A stretch of DNA of 64,000 nt from Chromohalobacter nigrandesensis (GCF_023061285.1 NZ_JAKGAM010000007.1:62001-126000); one strand, 5' to 3'. Counted from the stretch's first letter, positions 48,356 through 57,563 are shown. Numbers and translations: made by a program. The notes: generated by a model from the letters alone, not told the origin.

Positions 48356-48775
48356 ATGCCACGCATTCAAGGCGTTCTCGAAACCGCCCTCTACGTCACC
48401 GACATGGCCCGTGCCCGGGCCTTCTTCGAGAACGTGATGGAGCTGACGGCCTTCACTGCCGATCATCGCTTCACCGCGTACGAGGCCGGGCCGAGCAGCG
48501 TGTTGCTGCTGTTTCAACAAGGCAGTACCCAGGAAACCGTGACCCTGCCGCACGGCATGGGCACCATACCGCCCCACGACGGCACCGGGCGTGTGCATCT
48601 GGCGCTGGCCATTACCCCAGAGGCACTAGCCGAGTGGGAGGACCAACTCGCCGCACACGACGTTCCCATCGAAGGTCGCACCCACTGGCCGAAGGGCGGT
48701 GAAAGCCTCTACTTCCGCGACCCCGACGGCCATTTGCTGGAACTGGCCACGCCCGGCGTCTGGCCGAATTACTGA
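48356..48775 (+). CDS. VOC-family (glyoxalase/bleomycin-resistance-like) protein
   Basis: 139-residue vicinal-oxygen-chelate fold: two beta-alpha-beta-beta-beta modules, ALYVTDMARARAFFENVMEL at the start and DPDGHLLELATPG at the end. Likely metal ligands are His81 (HLAL) and the terminal Glu; the first-strand ligand position is Tyr rather than His. Candidate activities are a dioxygenase, isomerase or fosfomycin/bleomycin-type thiol transferase; the sequence does not decide. It lies 59 nt after the copper operon and may be read with it. Confidence 0.82.
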   Translation: MPRIQGVLETALYVTDMARARAFFENVMELTAFTADHRFTAYEAGPSSVLLLFQQGSTQETVTLPHGMGTIPPHDGTGRVHLALAITPEALAEWEDQLAAHDVPIEGRTHWPKGGESLYFRDPDGHLLELATPGVWPNY

Positions 48776-48819
48776 GAGGGAAGACGTCAGTACGACGCTA
48801 CGCGTCTTGAAGAAGGAAG

Positions 48820-48838
48820 AACGCCGCTACGCGGCTGG
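48820..48838. repeat. Palindromic element with CGCTACGCG core
   Basis: ACGCCGCTACGCGGC at 48821-48835 forms a short GC hairpin (GCCGC/GCGGC, TAC loop). A related copy, GACGCTACGCGTC, lies at 48794-48806. Both are embedded in GAAGAAGGAAG-type sequence between the convergent VOC and recJ genes. Confidence 0.55.
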
Positions 48839-48870
48839 AAGAAACCCCAGGGAAACAGAATCGCTCCCGC

Positions 48871-48912
48871 CTCTTCCCTCTTCCCTCTTCCCTCTTCCCT
48901 CTTCCCTCTTAA
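48871..48912. repeat. Heptanucleotide array CTCTTCC, 5 copies plus a variant
   Basis: Five perfect heptamers (48871-48905), then CTCTTAA, whose TTA is the recJ stop codon on the minus strand. The polypyrimidine strand could pair with the GAAGAAGGAAGA stretch at 48809-48820. Confidence 0.93.
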
Positions 48913-50705
48913 ACAGGCTCGGCATGCTCGACCATCAACTGCAAGGATTCACGCCCCCGCCAGCGATTGCGCGATAGCTTATAGGCACAGCGCAGTCGGT
49001 CACCGAGCCCGAACGGCGGCAGTTCGCCGGGTGTCAGGGCGCGAAACCAGATCGCCTTGAGGCTCACCGTGCCGCACGAGAGCTCGAGCATCAGATGGTT
49101 GCCCTCGGCGCCCACCGGGCGTAGCTGCTCGATGCGAAACTCGCCGTCGAACAGCGGCGCGTCGAACTCGCGACCGTAGGGCGCCAGGCGCGCCAGCTCG
49201 TCCACCGCCGCCAGCGATAGCTGCTCGGGCGTCAAGGCGCCGTCGGTCAGCACATAGGGGAAAAGTGCGCGGCCACCGAGTTGTTCCTCGACCGCCACGA
49301 GAAAGGCATCGCGAAATTGCGCCAGACGCTCGCGCGGTACGCCGATACCCGCCGCGCCCCGATGCCCACCGAAACGCGGCAATGCCTCGGGGGCCAGTTC
49401 ATGCGCACGCTGCAGTGCATCGCGCAGATGCAACCCCTCGATGGAGCGTCCCGACCCGGTCAACATCCCCGGCGCGGCGGCCGGTGTAAGCACCAGCGTG
49501 GGACGCCCGAAGGCCTGCACCAGGCGCGAGGCGACGATGCCCTGCACGCCGGCATGGCCGTCCTCGAGGAAGACCACGATGGCCGACGCCCCCTCGGCCA
49601 GCGCGTCGAGCGCCAATGCCCGGGCGCTCTCGACCATGTCCGCCTCGATCGCCTTGCGCGACTGGTTATCGGTATCCAGCACTTCGAGATGACGCCGCGC
49701 CGAGGCGTCGTCGGCGGCGAGCATGAAATGCAGCGCCGCGTAGGGATCGTCGAGGCGCGAGCGCGCGTTGATGCGCGGCCCCATCTGAAAGGCCAGGGTC
49801 TCAGCATCGAAGGGTACGCTGTCGTCCCCCAGTCGCTCGGCCATGACCCGCCAGCAGGCAGCGCCCATGCGGTTGATCAGCGTCAGCCCATGGCTGACCA
49901 CGGCGCGGTTGGCGGGGCTCGCGCCCAACGAGACGCAATCCGCCACGGTGCCCAGTGCCACGTAGGACAGCCACGGCGATAGCTTCGGAATCGAGGGCGA
50001 AGCCACGCCCTGCTCGATGAGCACTGAGCGCGTCAGTGACATGGTCAGCCACGCCACCATACAACCGGCGATGGTGGGATCCGGGTAATCGCAATCGCTG
50101 CGCGTGGGATTGACGGTGGCATACGCCGACGCCGGCGGTCCCGCCGTCGGCAAGGCGTGATGGTCGGTGACCACGACATCGAGCCCCGCCTCACGCAGGC
50201 GCGCGATACGCGGCTCGTCGGAGCTGCCGCAGTCGGCGGTGATCACCAGACTGGGTCGTGGCGACAACGCCAGGGTGCGCTCCACCAGCGGCAGACTGAT
50301 GCCGTAGCCATCGAAGATACGATGCCCGATCAAGCTATGCAGCTTGTGCATCGGTACGCCGAACAACTCATTCAGGGTCCGCAGAATGACGACGTGCGAG
50401 GTGATACCGTCGACGTCGTAATCGGTCAAGATGCCGATATGCTCGCCCTCGGCCACCGCCAGGGCGATCCGCTCGGCGGCACGGCGCGCGTCCTGCAGAC
50501 GCTCGGGATGCGCCAGATAGCGCAGGCTGGGGTCGATCAGCGACGCGATATCGTCCGTGTAGTCGTGCAGACGCCCGGCGAGTATCCGCGCCTGCAGTTC
50601 GCTGAGCCCGGCCGACTGCGCGCGGCGATAGACATCCTCATCGCGCGGGCGAGACAGGATACGGCGATTCAGCAGGCGTTGCGGATCATGCTCGGCTACT
50701 GACAA
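48909..50705 (-). CDS. recJ: RecJ-family single-strand-DNA-specific exonuclease
   Basis: 598 residues from a TTG at 50705 with GGAGTCATCC upstream; no ATG gives the conserved N-terminus. DHH phosphoesterase motifs: DYDVDGITS near residue 98 (canonical RecJ has DFDADG), ADCGSSDEP near residue 160 and VTDHHALP near residue 181. The DHHA1 segment RFGGHRGAAGIGV follows near residue 450, with a C-terminal OB fold. 5'-3' exonuclease in recombination and mismatch repair. Its position before thrC-hom-dsbC-xerD fits recJ. The stop codon lies within a heptamer array. Confidence 0.87.
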   Translation of the reverse strand: MSVAEHDPQRLLNRRILSRPRDEDVYRRAQSAGLSELQARILAGRLHDYTDDIASLIDPSLRYLAHPERLQDARRAAERIALAVAEGEHIGILTDYDVDGITSHVVILRTLNELFGVPMHKLHSLIGHRIFDGYGISLPLVERTLALSPRPSLVITADCGSSDEPRIARLREAGLDVVVTDHHALPTAGPPASAYATVNPTRSDCDYPDPTIAGCMVAWLTMSLTRSVLIEQGVASPSIPKLSPWLSYVALGTVADCVSLGASPANRAVVSHGLTLINRMGAACWRVMAERLGDDSVPFDAETLAFQMGPRINARSRLDDPYAALHFMLAADDASARRHLEVLDTDNQSRKAIEADMVESARALALDALAEGASAIVVFLEDGHAGVQGIVASRLVQAFGRPTLVLTPAAAPGMLTGSGRSIEGLHLRDALQRAHELAPEALPRFGGHRGAAGIGVPRERLAQFRDAFLVAVEEQLGGRALFPYVLTDGALTPEQLSLAAVDELARLAPYGREFDAPLFDGEFRIEQLRPVGAEGNHLMLELSCGTVSLKAIWFRALTPGELPPFGLGDRLRCAYKLSRNRWRGRESLQLMVEHAEPV

Positions 50706-50774
50706 GGATGACTCCTCGGGAGACGGCGGGATGGCAAACCGGGGCGTCGCGGATCACCACGACGCCCTGAAACA

Positions 50775-52163
50775 TCAGCGGCGCTGTTCGGCGACGAAGG
50801 CTTGCACCGCCTCGAGCTCGGCCGGCAGCACGCTGTAGCGCTCTTCGCGCTCGAGCAAGTCGGCCATGTGCTCAGGCAGCGGCACGCCCTCGAAGCCTGC
50901 CTGGAGCACCGCGTCGGCGAACTTGGCCGGATGCGCGGTCGCCAGGGTGATCATCGGCGTCGCGGCATCCGTACGCACACGCTCGGCGGCGCGATAGCCC
51001 GTCGCGGTATGCGGATCGAGCAACTCCTTGGTACGCCCATGCGCTTCGCGAATCACCTCGAGGATGGTGGCGTCATCAACGCTATGGCTGGCGAATTTCT
51101 CGCGCAGTTTGGCCAACGGCGCTTCGGCGAGTACTGCGGGTTCTTGCTGGAAGCGCTCGAGCAAATCGCGCACGGCATCGCCATCGCGGTCGTAAGCCTC
51201 GAACAGCAAGCGTTCGAAATTCGACGACACCACGATATCCATCGACGGTGCCAGGGTCGCCTTGAGCGCCTGCTTGGAGAAATCATTGTCGGCCAGGGTG
51301 CGATGCAGGATGTCGTTAGCATTGGTCGCGACGACGAACTGCTTGACCGGCAAGCCCATGCGATAGGCCACGTAGCCGGCGAAGACGTTACCGAAATTGG
51401 CCGACGGCACGCAGAAGCTCACCTCGCGATGCGGCGCGCCCAGGGCCACCGCAGAGGCCACATAGTAGACCACCTGCGCCATGATGCGCGCCCAGTTGAT
51501 GGAGTTGACCGCCACCAACCGCGTACCGTTGAGGAAGCCCTGGTCGGCGAAGCTGGCCTTGACCATCGCCTGAGCAGCGTCGAAATCGCCTTCGATGGCG
51601 ATATTGAAGACGTTATCGGCGAGCACCGTGGTCATCTGCCGGCGCTGCACCTCGGAGACCCGGTTATGCGGATGCAGGATGAAGATGTCAAGGTTGTCGC
51701 AATGCCGACAGCCCTCGATCGCCGCCGACCCGGTATCGCCGGATGTCGCCCCCATGATCACCGCACGCTCGCCGCGCTTGGCCAGGAAGTGATCGAGGAT
51801 GCGCCCCAGCAACTGCAGGGCGATATCCTTGAACGCCAGCGTCGGGCCGTGAAACAGCTCGAGCAGGAAGTGATTGGCGTCGAGTTGATTCAGCGGCACC
51901 ACGGCATCGTGGCTGAAGGTCGCGTAGGCGTCCTTGACCAGGGCGCGGAAGGTATCGTCGTCGATCTCGCCGTTGACGAAGGGTTTCATCACCCGAAAGG
52001 CGACCTCGGCATAGGAAAGCCCCGCCATCGCCTCGAGCTCTTCCGTCGAGAGCGTGGGAATCGTCTCCGGCACGTAAAGACCGCCATCGGAGGCCATCCC
52101 GGTCAGCACCACTTCTTCGAAACTCAGCGCCGGCGCCTGGCCGCGCGTACTGATATAACGCAT
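50775..52163 (-). CDS. thrC: Threonine synthase
   Basis: PLP enzyme converting O-phosphohomoserine to threonine. 462 residues. N-terminal MRYISTRGQAPALSFEEVVL, PLP lysine in GPTLAFKDIALQLLG near residue 113, phosphate loop ATSGDTGSAAIEGC, and VPSANFGNVFAGYVAYRMGL. The length matches the longer class (fungal and proteobacterial) form. GGAGTGAAGC precedes the ATG. It is downstream of hom with a hairpin in the 110-nt gap. Confidence 0.97.
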   Translation of the reverse strand: MRYISTRGQAPALSFEEVVLTGMASDGGLYVPETIPTLSTEELEAMAGLSYAEVAFRVMKPFVNGEIDDDTFRALVKDAYATFSHDAVVPLNQLDANHFLLELFHGPTLAFKDIALQLLGRILDHFLAKRGERAVIMGATSGDTGSAAIEGCRHCDNLDIFILHPHNRVSEVQRRQMTTVLADNVFNIAIEGDFDAAQAMVKASFADQGFLNGTRLVAVNSINWARIMAQVVYYVASAVALGAPHREVSFCVPSANFGNVFAGYVAYRMGLPVKQFVVATNANDILHRTLADNDFSKQALKATLAPSMDIVVSSNFERLLFEAYDRDGDAVRDLLERFQQEPAVLAEAPLAKLREKFASHSVDDATILEVIREAHGRTKELLDPHTATGYRAAERVRTDAATPMITLATAHPAKFADAVLQAGFEGVPLPEHMADLLEREERYSVLPAELEAVQAFVAEQRR

Positions 52164-52180
52164 GCTTCACTCCGTGAGTG

Positions 52181-52227
52181 GCGAGCTTCGAGCCGCGGGC
52201 TCCGAGCTGTTGTTGCTCGAAGCTCGC
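52181..52227 (-). promoter_or_regulatory. Hairpin between hom and thrC
   Basis: Perfect 13-bp inverted repeat GCGAGCTTCGAGC (52181-52193) / GCTCGAAGCTCGC (52215-52227), 21-nt loop. The sequence around it reads as degenerate heptads (GAGCTTC, GAGCCGC, GGGCTCC, GAGCTGT). It would lie in the hom-thrC mRNA. Confidence 0.7.
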
Positions 52228-52273
52228 GGCTCGTCACTCGAAGCCACTGTTATAGCGCCCCGAAACCGGCGCT

Positions 52274-53596
52274 TTATTCCTGCTCGTCGAGCGATTCGAC
52301 GCGAATCCGCGTCACCGGACCGGCGATATCGGCCAGCGATTCGAGCTGACGGATCGCTTGGTTCATGTGCTGCTCGCGGGTGCGGTGCGTCATCAGGATG
52401 ATGGGGACCAGCTCACCTTCGATGGCTTCCTTCTGGATGATCGCCTCGATGGAGATCCCTTGCTCTGAGAGGATCGTCGCCACCCGTGCCAGCACGCCCG
52501 GGCGGTCCACCGCCAGCAGACGCAGGTAATAGGCGGTGACGATGTCCTCCATGGGCAGTATCGGCAGCGAGCCATCGGCCTCGTCGATGCCGCTGAAGGC
52601 CAGATACGGCACCCGGTAATGGTGCTCGGTGGTGATATCACGCGCCACGTCGAGCAGGTCGGCGACCACCGCCGAAGCCGTAGGCTCGGCCCCCGCGCCG
52701 GCGCCATAGTAAAGCGTCGGCCCCACGGCATCGCCCATCACCGCGATGGCGTTCTTGACGCCATGCACGCTTGCCAGCAGGCGTTCCTTGGGGATCAAGG
52801 TCGGATGCACCCGCAGTTCGAGTCCCTGGTCGGTGCGCTTGGAAAGCCCCAGATGCTTGATGATGTAACCCAGTTGATCGGCCTGCTCGACATCCTCGGC
52901 GGTGACCCGCGAGATGCCTTCCGTATAAGCCTTATCGAACTGCAGCGGCACACCAAAGGCAATCGACGCCAGGATGGTCAGCTTATGCGCGGCGTCGATG
53001 CCTTCGACATCGAAGGTCGGATCGGCTTCGGCATAGCCCAGCGCCTGCGCCTCGGCGAGTACATCGTCGAAGGCGCGGCCTTCGTCACGCATGTGGGTCA
53101 GGATGTAGTTGCCGGTGCCGTTGATGATGCCGGCAAGCCATTGAATGCGGTTGGCACCCAGGCCTTCACGCAACGACTTGATCACCGGGATGCCACCGGC
53201 CACGGCCGCCTCGAAGGCCACGATCACGCCCTTCTCGTGGGCGGCCTGGAATATCTCGTTGCCGTGCACGGCGATCAACGCCTTGTTGGCGGTGACCACG
53301 TGCTTGCCGTTCTCGATGGCGGTCATCACCAGCTCGCGAGCTACGTCGTAGCCGCCGATCAACTCGACCAGTACATCGACATCGGGATTGCGTGCCACCT
53401 CGAAGACATCGCGGGTGACCTTGACCCCGGCGGTTTCGCATTGCGGGTTATCGCGACGCGTACCGACTTGCTCGACGATAATCGGTCGACTGGCGCGACG
53501 AGCGATATCGTCCGCATTACGCGTCAACACATTGAAGGTACCGCCACCCACGGTCCCTAGCCCACAGATACCTACTCTCACCGGTTTCAACGTCAC
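52274..53596 (-). CDS. hom: Homoserine dehydrogenase
   Basis: NAD(P)-dependent reduction of aspartate semialdehyde to homoserine. 440 residues from a GTG at 53596 with GGGGAGC upstream. Rossmann motif GICGLGTVGGGTFNVL at residue 9; catalytic region NGTGNYILTHM and AEADPTFDVEGIDAAHKLTI near residue 200; a C-terminal ACT domain from about residue 350 (RLLAVDRPGVLARVATILSE) should give threonine feedback inhibition. It is monofunctional, without an aspartokinase domain. Confidence 0.96.
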   Translation of the reverse strand: MTLKPVRVGICGLGTVGGGTFNVLTRNADDIARRASRPIIVEQVGTRRDNPQCETAGVKVTRDVFEVARNPDVDVLVELIGGYDVARELVMTAIENGKHVVTANKALIAVHGNEIFQAAHEKGVIVAFEAAVAGGIPVIKSLREGLGANRIQWLAGIINGTGNYILTHMRDEGRAFDDVLAEAQALGYAEADPTFDVEGIDAAHKLTILASIAFGVPLQFDKAYTEGISRVTAEDVEQADQLGYIIKHLGLSKRTDQGLELRVHPTLIPKERLLASVHGVKNAIAVMGDAVGPTLYYGAGAGAEPTASAVVADLLDVARDITTEHHYRVPYLAFSGIDEADGSLPILPMEDIVTAYYLRLLAVDRPGVLARVATILSEQGISIEAIIQKEAIEGELVPIILMTHRTREQHMNQAIRQLESLADIAGPVTRIRVESLDEQE

Positions 53597-53674
53597 GCTC
53601 CCCTTGCTCAGTGTATGTGTCCAGCGGACCTCCTCTGCCTAGCGTCGGAGGTCATCCTATTTATCGTCGCTCGG

Positions 53675-54409
53675 TCATTGCTGGATGCCGAGCATCGACG
53701 CCAGCCGCTCGGCCGGCACGTACCCCGGTACCATACGGCCATTCGGCAACACGATGGCGGGCGTCCCCTGAATCCCCAGCTCACGTCCAAGTTCGTACTG
53801 CTCGGCCACTGGTGCCTCGCACTGCGCCGTGGCGTCCGGGGTTTCTCCGCCCATCGCGCCGGTGAGCGCCTCGGTGGCGTTGTCGGCGCACCAGGCCTGG
53901 CTCAGCACGCGTGCCGCCTCGGAGTCGACACCGGCACGTGGAAAGGCCAGATAGTCTACCTCGATTCCCATCCGATTGAGACGGGGAACTTCCTTATGCA
54001 GTTTTTGGCAATAAGGGCACGAGGTATCGGTAAAGACGGTAATGCGTGCCTTGACCTCGCCGGCAGGCTTGTAGATGACGCGCTCATCCTCGGGGACGTC
54101 ATCGAGACGCGCCTGGCGGCGCTCGTTGGCGGCACGTTCGGTCAGGTTGACCATCTGCCCGTCGCGGTTTCGATACAGGTCACCGACCACCATGTATTCC
54201 CCGTCGGCATCTGTATACAGGGTTTCGCCGCTCTCGAGGCGCACTTCATAGAGCCCCGATAACGGCGACTCCTCGATCGACGCTACCGGCATCGGCTGCC
54301 CGTTGTGGGTCAGCTTGTCAGCCAGCCCCTCGGGGGGTGCAGCAAGGCTTAGCGGCGCGGCCAGAAGGGCCAGGGCGCCCCCCATTACGGACAATACGGC
54401 TCTAGACAT
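53675..54409 (-). CDS. dsbC: Thiol:disulfide interchange protein DsbC
   Basis: Periplasmic disulfide isomerase, 244 residues from the ATG at 54409, 2 nt past the xerD stop with AGAGG upstream. Signal peptide MSRAVLSVMGGALALLAAPL then SLA. The N-terminal dimerisation domain is followed by a thioredoxin fold with the active site TDTSCPYCQKLHKE near residue 130 (CPYC; E. coli DsbC has CGYC) and the cis-Pro loop GIQGTPAIVLPNG. A second Cys pair (WCADN, QCEAP) is conserved. A TTG at 54415 is an unlikely alternative start. Confidence 0.94.
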   Translation of the reverse strand: MSRAVLSVMGGALALLAAPLSLAAPPEGLADKLTHNGQPMPVASIEESPLSGLYEVRLESGETLYTDADGEYMVVGDLYRNRDGQMVNLTERAANERRQARLDDVPEDERVIYKPAGEVKARITVFTDTSCPYCQKLHKEVPRLNRMGIEVDYLAFPRAGVDSEAARVLSQAWCADNATEALTGAMGGETPDATAQCEAPVAEQYELGRELGIQGTPAIVLPNGRMVPGYVPAERLASMLGIQQ

Positions 54410-54411
54410 GA

Positions 54412-55299
54412 TCAACCTCTAGGATGATGTTGGGCGTGCAGCGCTTCCAGGCGCGCTTGGGCCACCTGGGTATAGATTTGCGTGGTCGACAGATCACTGT
54501 GTCCCAGCAACAACTGTACGACACGCAAATTGGCGCCATGATTCAACAGATGCGTGGCGAATGCATGGCGCAGCGTGTGTGGCGAAAGGGGCTTGTCGAT
54601 ACCAGCCACCACGGCATGCCGCTTGATACGATGCCAGAACGTCTGGCGGGTCATGAACCCATCATGGCGTCCGGGAAACAAGGGCGGTCGCGTCGGATCG
54701 TTCATCAAGCCCCCACGCCCTTGCCGCAGGTAGCGCTCAAGCCATGCGGTCGCCTCCTCGCCCAGCGGGACCAAGCGCTCCTTATCGCCCTTGCCGAGCA
54801 CGCGCAGCACGCCTTGACGCAAGTTGACCGCATCCACCGTCAAGCCGACCAGTTCGGAGACGCGCAGACCACATCCATACAACACCTCGAGCATGGTGCG
54901 GTCGCGCAGCCCCAGCGAGGTATCCAGGTCCGGGGCCTCGAGCAGACGCTCAACCTCGGCTTCATCCAGGGTATTGGGCAACCGGGCGACGGCCTTGGGC
55001 GCACGCTCCTCGGCCAGAGGATCATGGGCGATATGCCCCTCGGCCAGCGCCCAGCGATAGAAGCGCCGCAGGCAAGACAGCAGGCGTGCCACCGAGCGAG
55101 GATGATAGTGCTCGCGACGCGCCGTCAGAAACGTCTCCAGCGCGTTTCCCCCGGGGGCCAACAGACGCTCGCCACGCAACGTGAGGTGCGCGAGCCAGGC
55201 ATCCAGATCGCGCCGATAGGCGTCCAGCGTATGCCGACTCAACCCACGCTCCAGCCAGAGCCCATCGAGAAAAGCATCACGCCACTCGAGATCATCCAC
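54412..55299 (-). CDS. xerD: Site-specific tyrosine recombinase XerD
   Basis: 295 residues from a GTG at 55299 with AGGAGGG 8 nt upstream; a longer frame would run back through the rplS terminator. N-terminal SAM-like domain (LWLERGLSRHTLDAYRRDLD), then the catalytic domain with Arg in YGCGLRVSELVGL, Lys in GKGDKERLVPLG, HTLRHAFATHLL (H-x-x-R), LLGHSDLSTTQIYTQV (His and nucleophile Tyr). Acts with XerC at dif to resolve chromosome dimers. Followed by dsbC. Confidence 0.96.
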   Translation of the reverse strand: MDDLEWRDAFLDGLWLERGLSRHTLDAYRRDLDAWLAHLTLRGERLLAPGGNALETFLTARREHYHPRSVARLLSCLRRFYRWALAEGHIAHDPLAEERAPKAVARLPNTLDEAEVERLLEAPDLDTSLGLRDRTMLEVLYGCGLRVSELVGLTVDAVNLRQGVLRVLGKGDKERLVPLGEEATAWLERYLRQGRGGLMNDPTRPPLFPGRHDGFMTRQTFWHRIKRHAVVAGIDKPLSPHTLRHAFATHLLNHGANLRVVQLLLGHSDLSTTQIYTQVAQARLEALHAQHHPRG

Positions 55300-55342
55300 C
55301 GATTCTGCCCTCCTCGCGCCGTCTTCGCCTACCCCATATGCA

Positions 55343-55375
55343 AAAACCCCGCGAGCCAAGGGCCCGCAGGGTTTT
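55343..55375 (-). terminator. Terminator of the rpsP-rimM-trmD-rplS operon
   Basis: AAAACCC (55343-55349) pairs with GGGTTTT (55369-55375), with an imperfect GC-rich inner stem. The minus strand continues into TTTTTG. It lies 57 nt past the rplS stop and upstream of xerD. Confidence 0.85.
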
Positions 55376-55431
55376 CGTCGAGCGCCCGCCAAAGGAAGCG
55401 CTCATGACGTCTCGACGACGCCGCAAGCCGC

Positions 55432-55791
55432 TTAACGAGTCAGCTTTTCCTTGATACGAGCGGACTTGCCACTACGCTCGCGGAGGTAGTACAGCTTGGC
55501 CTGGCGCACGTCACCGCGACGCTTGACCTCGATGGAGTCGACCAGCGGGCTGTACGTCTGGAAAGTACGCTCGACGCCGACACCGTGGGAAACCTTGCGC
55601 ACGGTGAAGGCGGAGTTGAGCCCGCGGTTACGCTTGCCGATCACCACACCTTCGAAAGCCTGCAGACGCTCACGGTTACCTTCCACGACCTTGACCTGAA
55701 CGGTCACGGTGTCACCCGGCGAGAATTCCGGAATATTCTTGCTCATCTGCTCGGTTTCGAGCGCCTGGATCACTTTGTTCTTGCTACTCAT
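55432..55791 (-). CDS. rplS: 50S ribosomal protein L19
   Basis: 119 residues from the ATG at 55791 ([20 protein letters not shown]), with the L19 core [40 protein letters not shown] and the C-terminal [18 protein letters not shown]. It sits at the 30S/50S interface. Last gene of the rpsP operon. Confidence 0.97.
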   Translation of the reverse strand: MSSKNKVIQALETEQMSKNIPEFSPGDTVTVQVKVVEGNRERLQAFEGVVIGKRNRGLNSAFTVRKVSHGVGVERTFQTYSPLVDSIEVKRRGDVRQAKLYYLRERSGKSARIKEKLTR

Positions 55792-55900
55792 GACTAAACT
55801 CCTTGATATTTGGATGACCGTCTCTTCATTGTGTCGAGAGTCGGTCGTGATCCCGGCGTCGCGAAACGCGGGAATCGACGTAATGGGTGACGCGCGGCGC

Positions 55901-56704
55901 TCATTCGTCGAGCGTCCGTCGCTCCTCCGTCCTGCCGACGTGCTGACTCGCGGCATCTTCTGCGATGAACTCGTCGAGCAATCGTTGCTGCTCGCGATCC
56001 AGAGCGCGACCTTCGAGAAGGTCGGGTCGCCTGAGCCAGGTGCGCCCGAGGGACTGCTTCAGCCGCCAACGGCGAATCGCCGCGTGGTTGCCACTCAGCA
56101 GGATGTCCGGCACACCACGCCCATCGATCGTCTCGGGACGCGTGTAATGCGGGCAATCCAGAAGCCCCTCGCTAAAGGAATCCTCGAGTGCCGAATCGCC
56201 ATGACCGAGCACACCCGGCACCAGCCGGGAGACGGCATCGACCATCACCATGGCCGGCAATTCACCCCCGCTGAGCACATAATCGCCGATCGACCATTCT
56301 GCGTCGATGTCGGCCTCGACCACTCGCTCGTCGATACCTTCGTAACGACCAGCGACAACGATCAGTGCCTCCAGGTCGGCCAGCTCCCGCACACCGCGTT
56401 GATCGAGCCGCCGTCCCTGAGGCGACAGATAAACCACGCGAGTGCGCTCCGGCGCACAACCACGGCGTTCGGCGTCACGGCGAGCCTCGGCGATGGCGGG
56501 TCGTAGCGTGTCGACCTTCATCAGCATGCCGGGACCACCGCCATAAGGCCGATCATCCACCGTGCGGTGCTTATCCGTGGCGTAATCCCGGGGATTCCAG
56601 AAATCCACCACTAGCAATCCCTGGTCGACGGCACGCCCCGTTACGCCGTAACGAGTGATCGCCTCGAACATCTCCGGGAACAAGGAGACAACACCAATCC
56701 ACAC
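55901..56704 (-). CDS. trmD: tRNA (guanine37-N1)-methyltransferase
   Basis: 267-residue SPOUT methyltransferase making m1G37, which prevents frameshifting at proline and other codons. Begins at a GTG at 56704 ([20 protein letters not shown]). Trefoil-knot motifs [20 protein letters not shown] and [20 protein letters not shown] near residues 112-150; [20 protein letters not shown] in the C-terminal tRNA-binding domain. The C-terminus carries an extra Arg/Glu-rich tail. It starts 38 nt after rimM. Confidence 0.97.
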   Translation of the reverse strand: MWIGVVSLFPEMFEAITRYGVTGRAVDQGLLVVDFWNPRDYATDKHRTVDDRPYGGGPGMLMKVDTLRPAIAEARRDAERRGCAPERTRVVYLSPQGRRLDQRGVRELADLEALIVVAGRYEGIDERVVEADIDAEWSIGDYVLSGGELPAMVMVDAVSRLVPGVLGHGDSALEDSFSEGLLDCPHYTRPETIDGRGVPDILLSGNHAAIRRWRLKQSLGRTWLRRPDLLEGRALDREQQRLLDEFIAEDAASQHVGRTEERRTLDE

Positions 56705-56742
56705 GGCTTCATCACTCGACCAATGACACCGGCGATACGGCG

Positions 56743-57315
56743 TCAGAATTCAGGATCCCAATCCACTGTCATACGCCCGGCATCGAGATCCACTTCGCGG
56801 ATCACGCCGTCGGGCAGAAACGGTAATAACCGCTCCCGGTCATCGAGACTCGCCTCGCAGGGCTTGATCACCAACACATCGTTGGCACCCGTCTCGAAGA
56901 GATAATTCACTTGCCCCAGACATTCACCGGACAGTGTCTCGACTCGCAAGCCTTCGAGCTGATACCAGTAATAGTCGCCCGGCGCGAGCGCCGGCAACGC
57001 CTGCTTGGGCAGGAGAATATCCGCGCCGGCCCAACGTTCGGCCAGTTCGCGGCTCGAGATGCCTTCAAGGCTGGCGACCAGCCCTTTTCCATGGGGGCGC
57101 CCCTGATTCAGCTTGCACTCGAGGTACTCGCCGCGCAGTGACAACACCCATTCAGCATGCTCGAAGATGCCCTCGATGGGGCTGGTGTACGAATACACCT
57201 TCAACCACCCTTTCACGCCGTAGGGACTGGTCAGGCGACCAAGCACCACATGCTCGTCGTCTTGCGCCGCATCGGCGCGACCGGTCTCGTGCGACATAGA
57301 GGGCAGTGCACTCAC
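56743..57315 (-). CDS. rimM: Ribosome maturation factor RimM
   Basis: 190 residues. The start is a GTG at 57315 overlapping the rpsP stop (GTGA), chosen for coupling; an ATG at 57297 would drop six residues. N-terminal domain [23 protein letters not shown]-barrel region from about residue 115 ([20 protein letters not shown]), C-terminal [20 protein letters not shown]. It assists 30S head assembly around S19. Between rpsP and trmD as in most bacteria. Confidence 0.96.
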   Translation of the reverse strand: MSALPSMSHETGRADAAQDDEHVVLGRLTSPYGVKGWLKVYSYTSPIEGIFEHAEWVLSLRGEYLECKLNQGRPHGKGLVASLEGISSRELAERWAGADILLPKQALPALAPGDYYWYQLEGLRVETLSGECLGQVNYLFETGANDVLVIKPCEASLDDRERLLPFLPDGVIREVDLDAGRMTVDWDPEF

Positions 57316-57563
57316 GCTTGCTGCTTGCGTGCTTCTTTCAGAAGCTCAGCGACGCGATCGGAGAGCTGAGCACCCAGCCCCTGCCAATGCTCGGCACGCT
57401 CGAGATCGACGCGCAGACGCTCTTCCTGACCGCGGGCGACCGGGTTGAAGAAGCCGATACGCTCGATGAAACGGCCATCGCGAGACTTGCGCGAGTCGCT
57501 GACGGTGAGGTGGTAAAAGGGACGCTTCTTGGCGCCACCACGGGCCAAACGGATGGTAACCAT
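57312..57563 (-). CDS. rpsP: 30S ribosomal protein S16
   Basis: 83 residues, [20 protein letters not shown], with [20 protein letters not shown]. Standard length and sequence. First gene of rpsP-rimM-trmD-rplS. Confidence 0.98.
   Translation of the reverse strand: MVTIRLARGGAKKRPFYHLTVSDSRKSRDGRFIERIGFFNPVARGQEERLRVDLERAEHWQGLGAQLSDRVAELLKEARKQQA

Noticed and set aside
50802-52349. Open frame of 515 codons opposite thrC
   Set aside because: Antisense shadow: starts and ends without regard to neighbours and shows no motif, whereas thrC has all family motifs.
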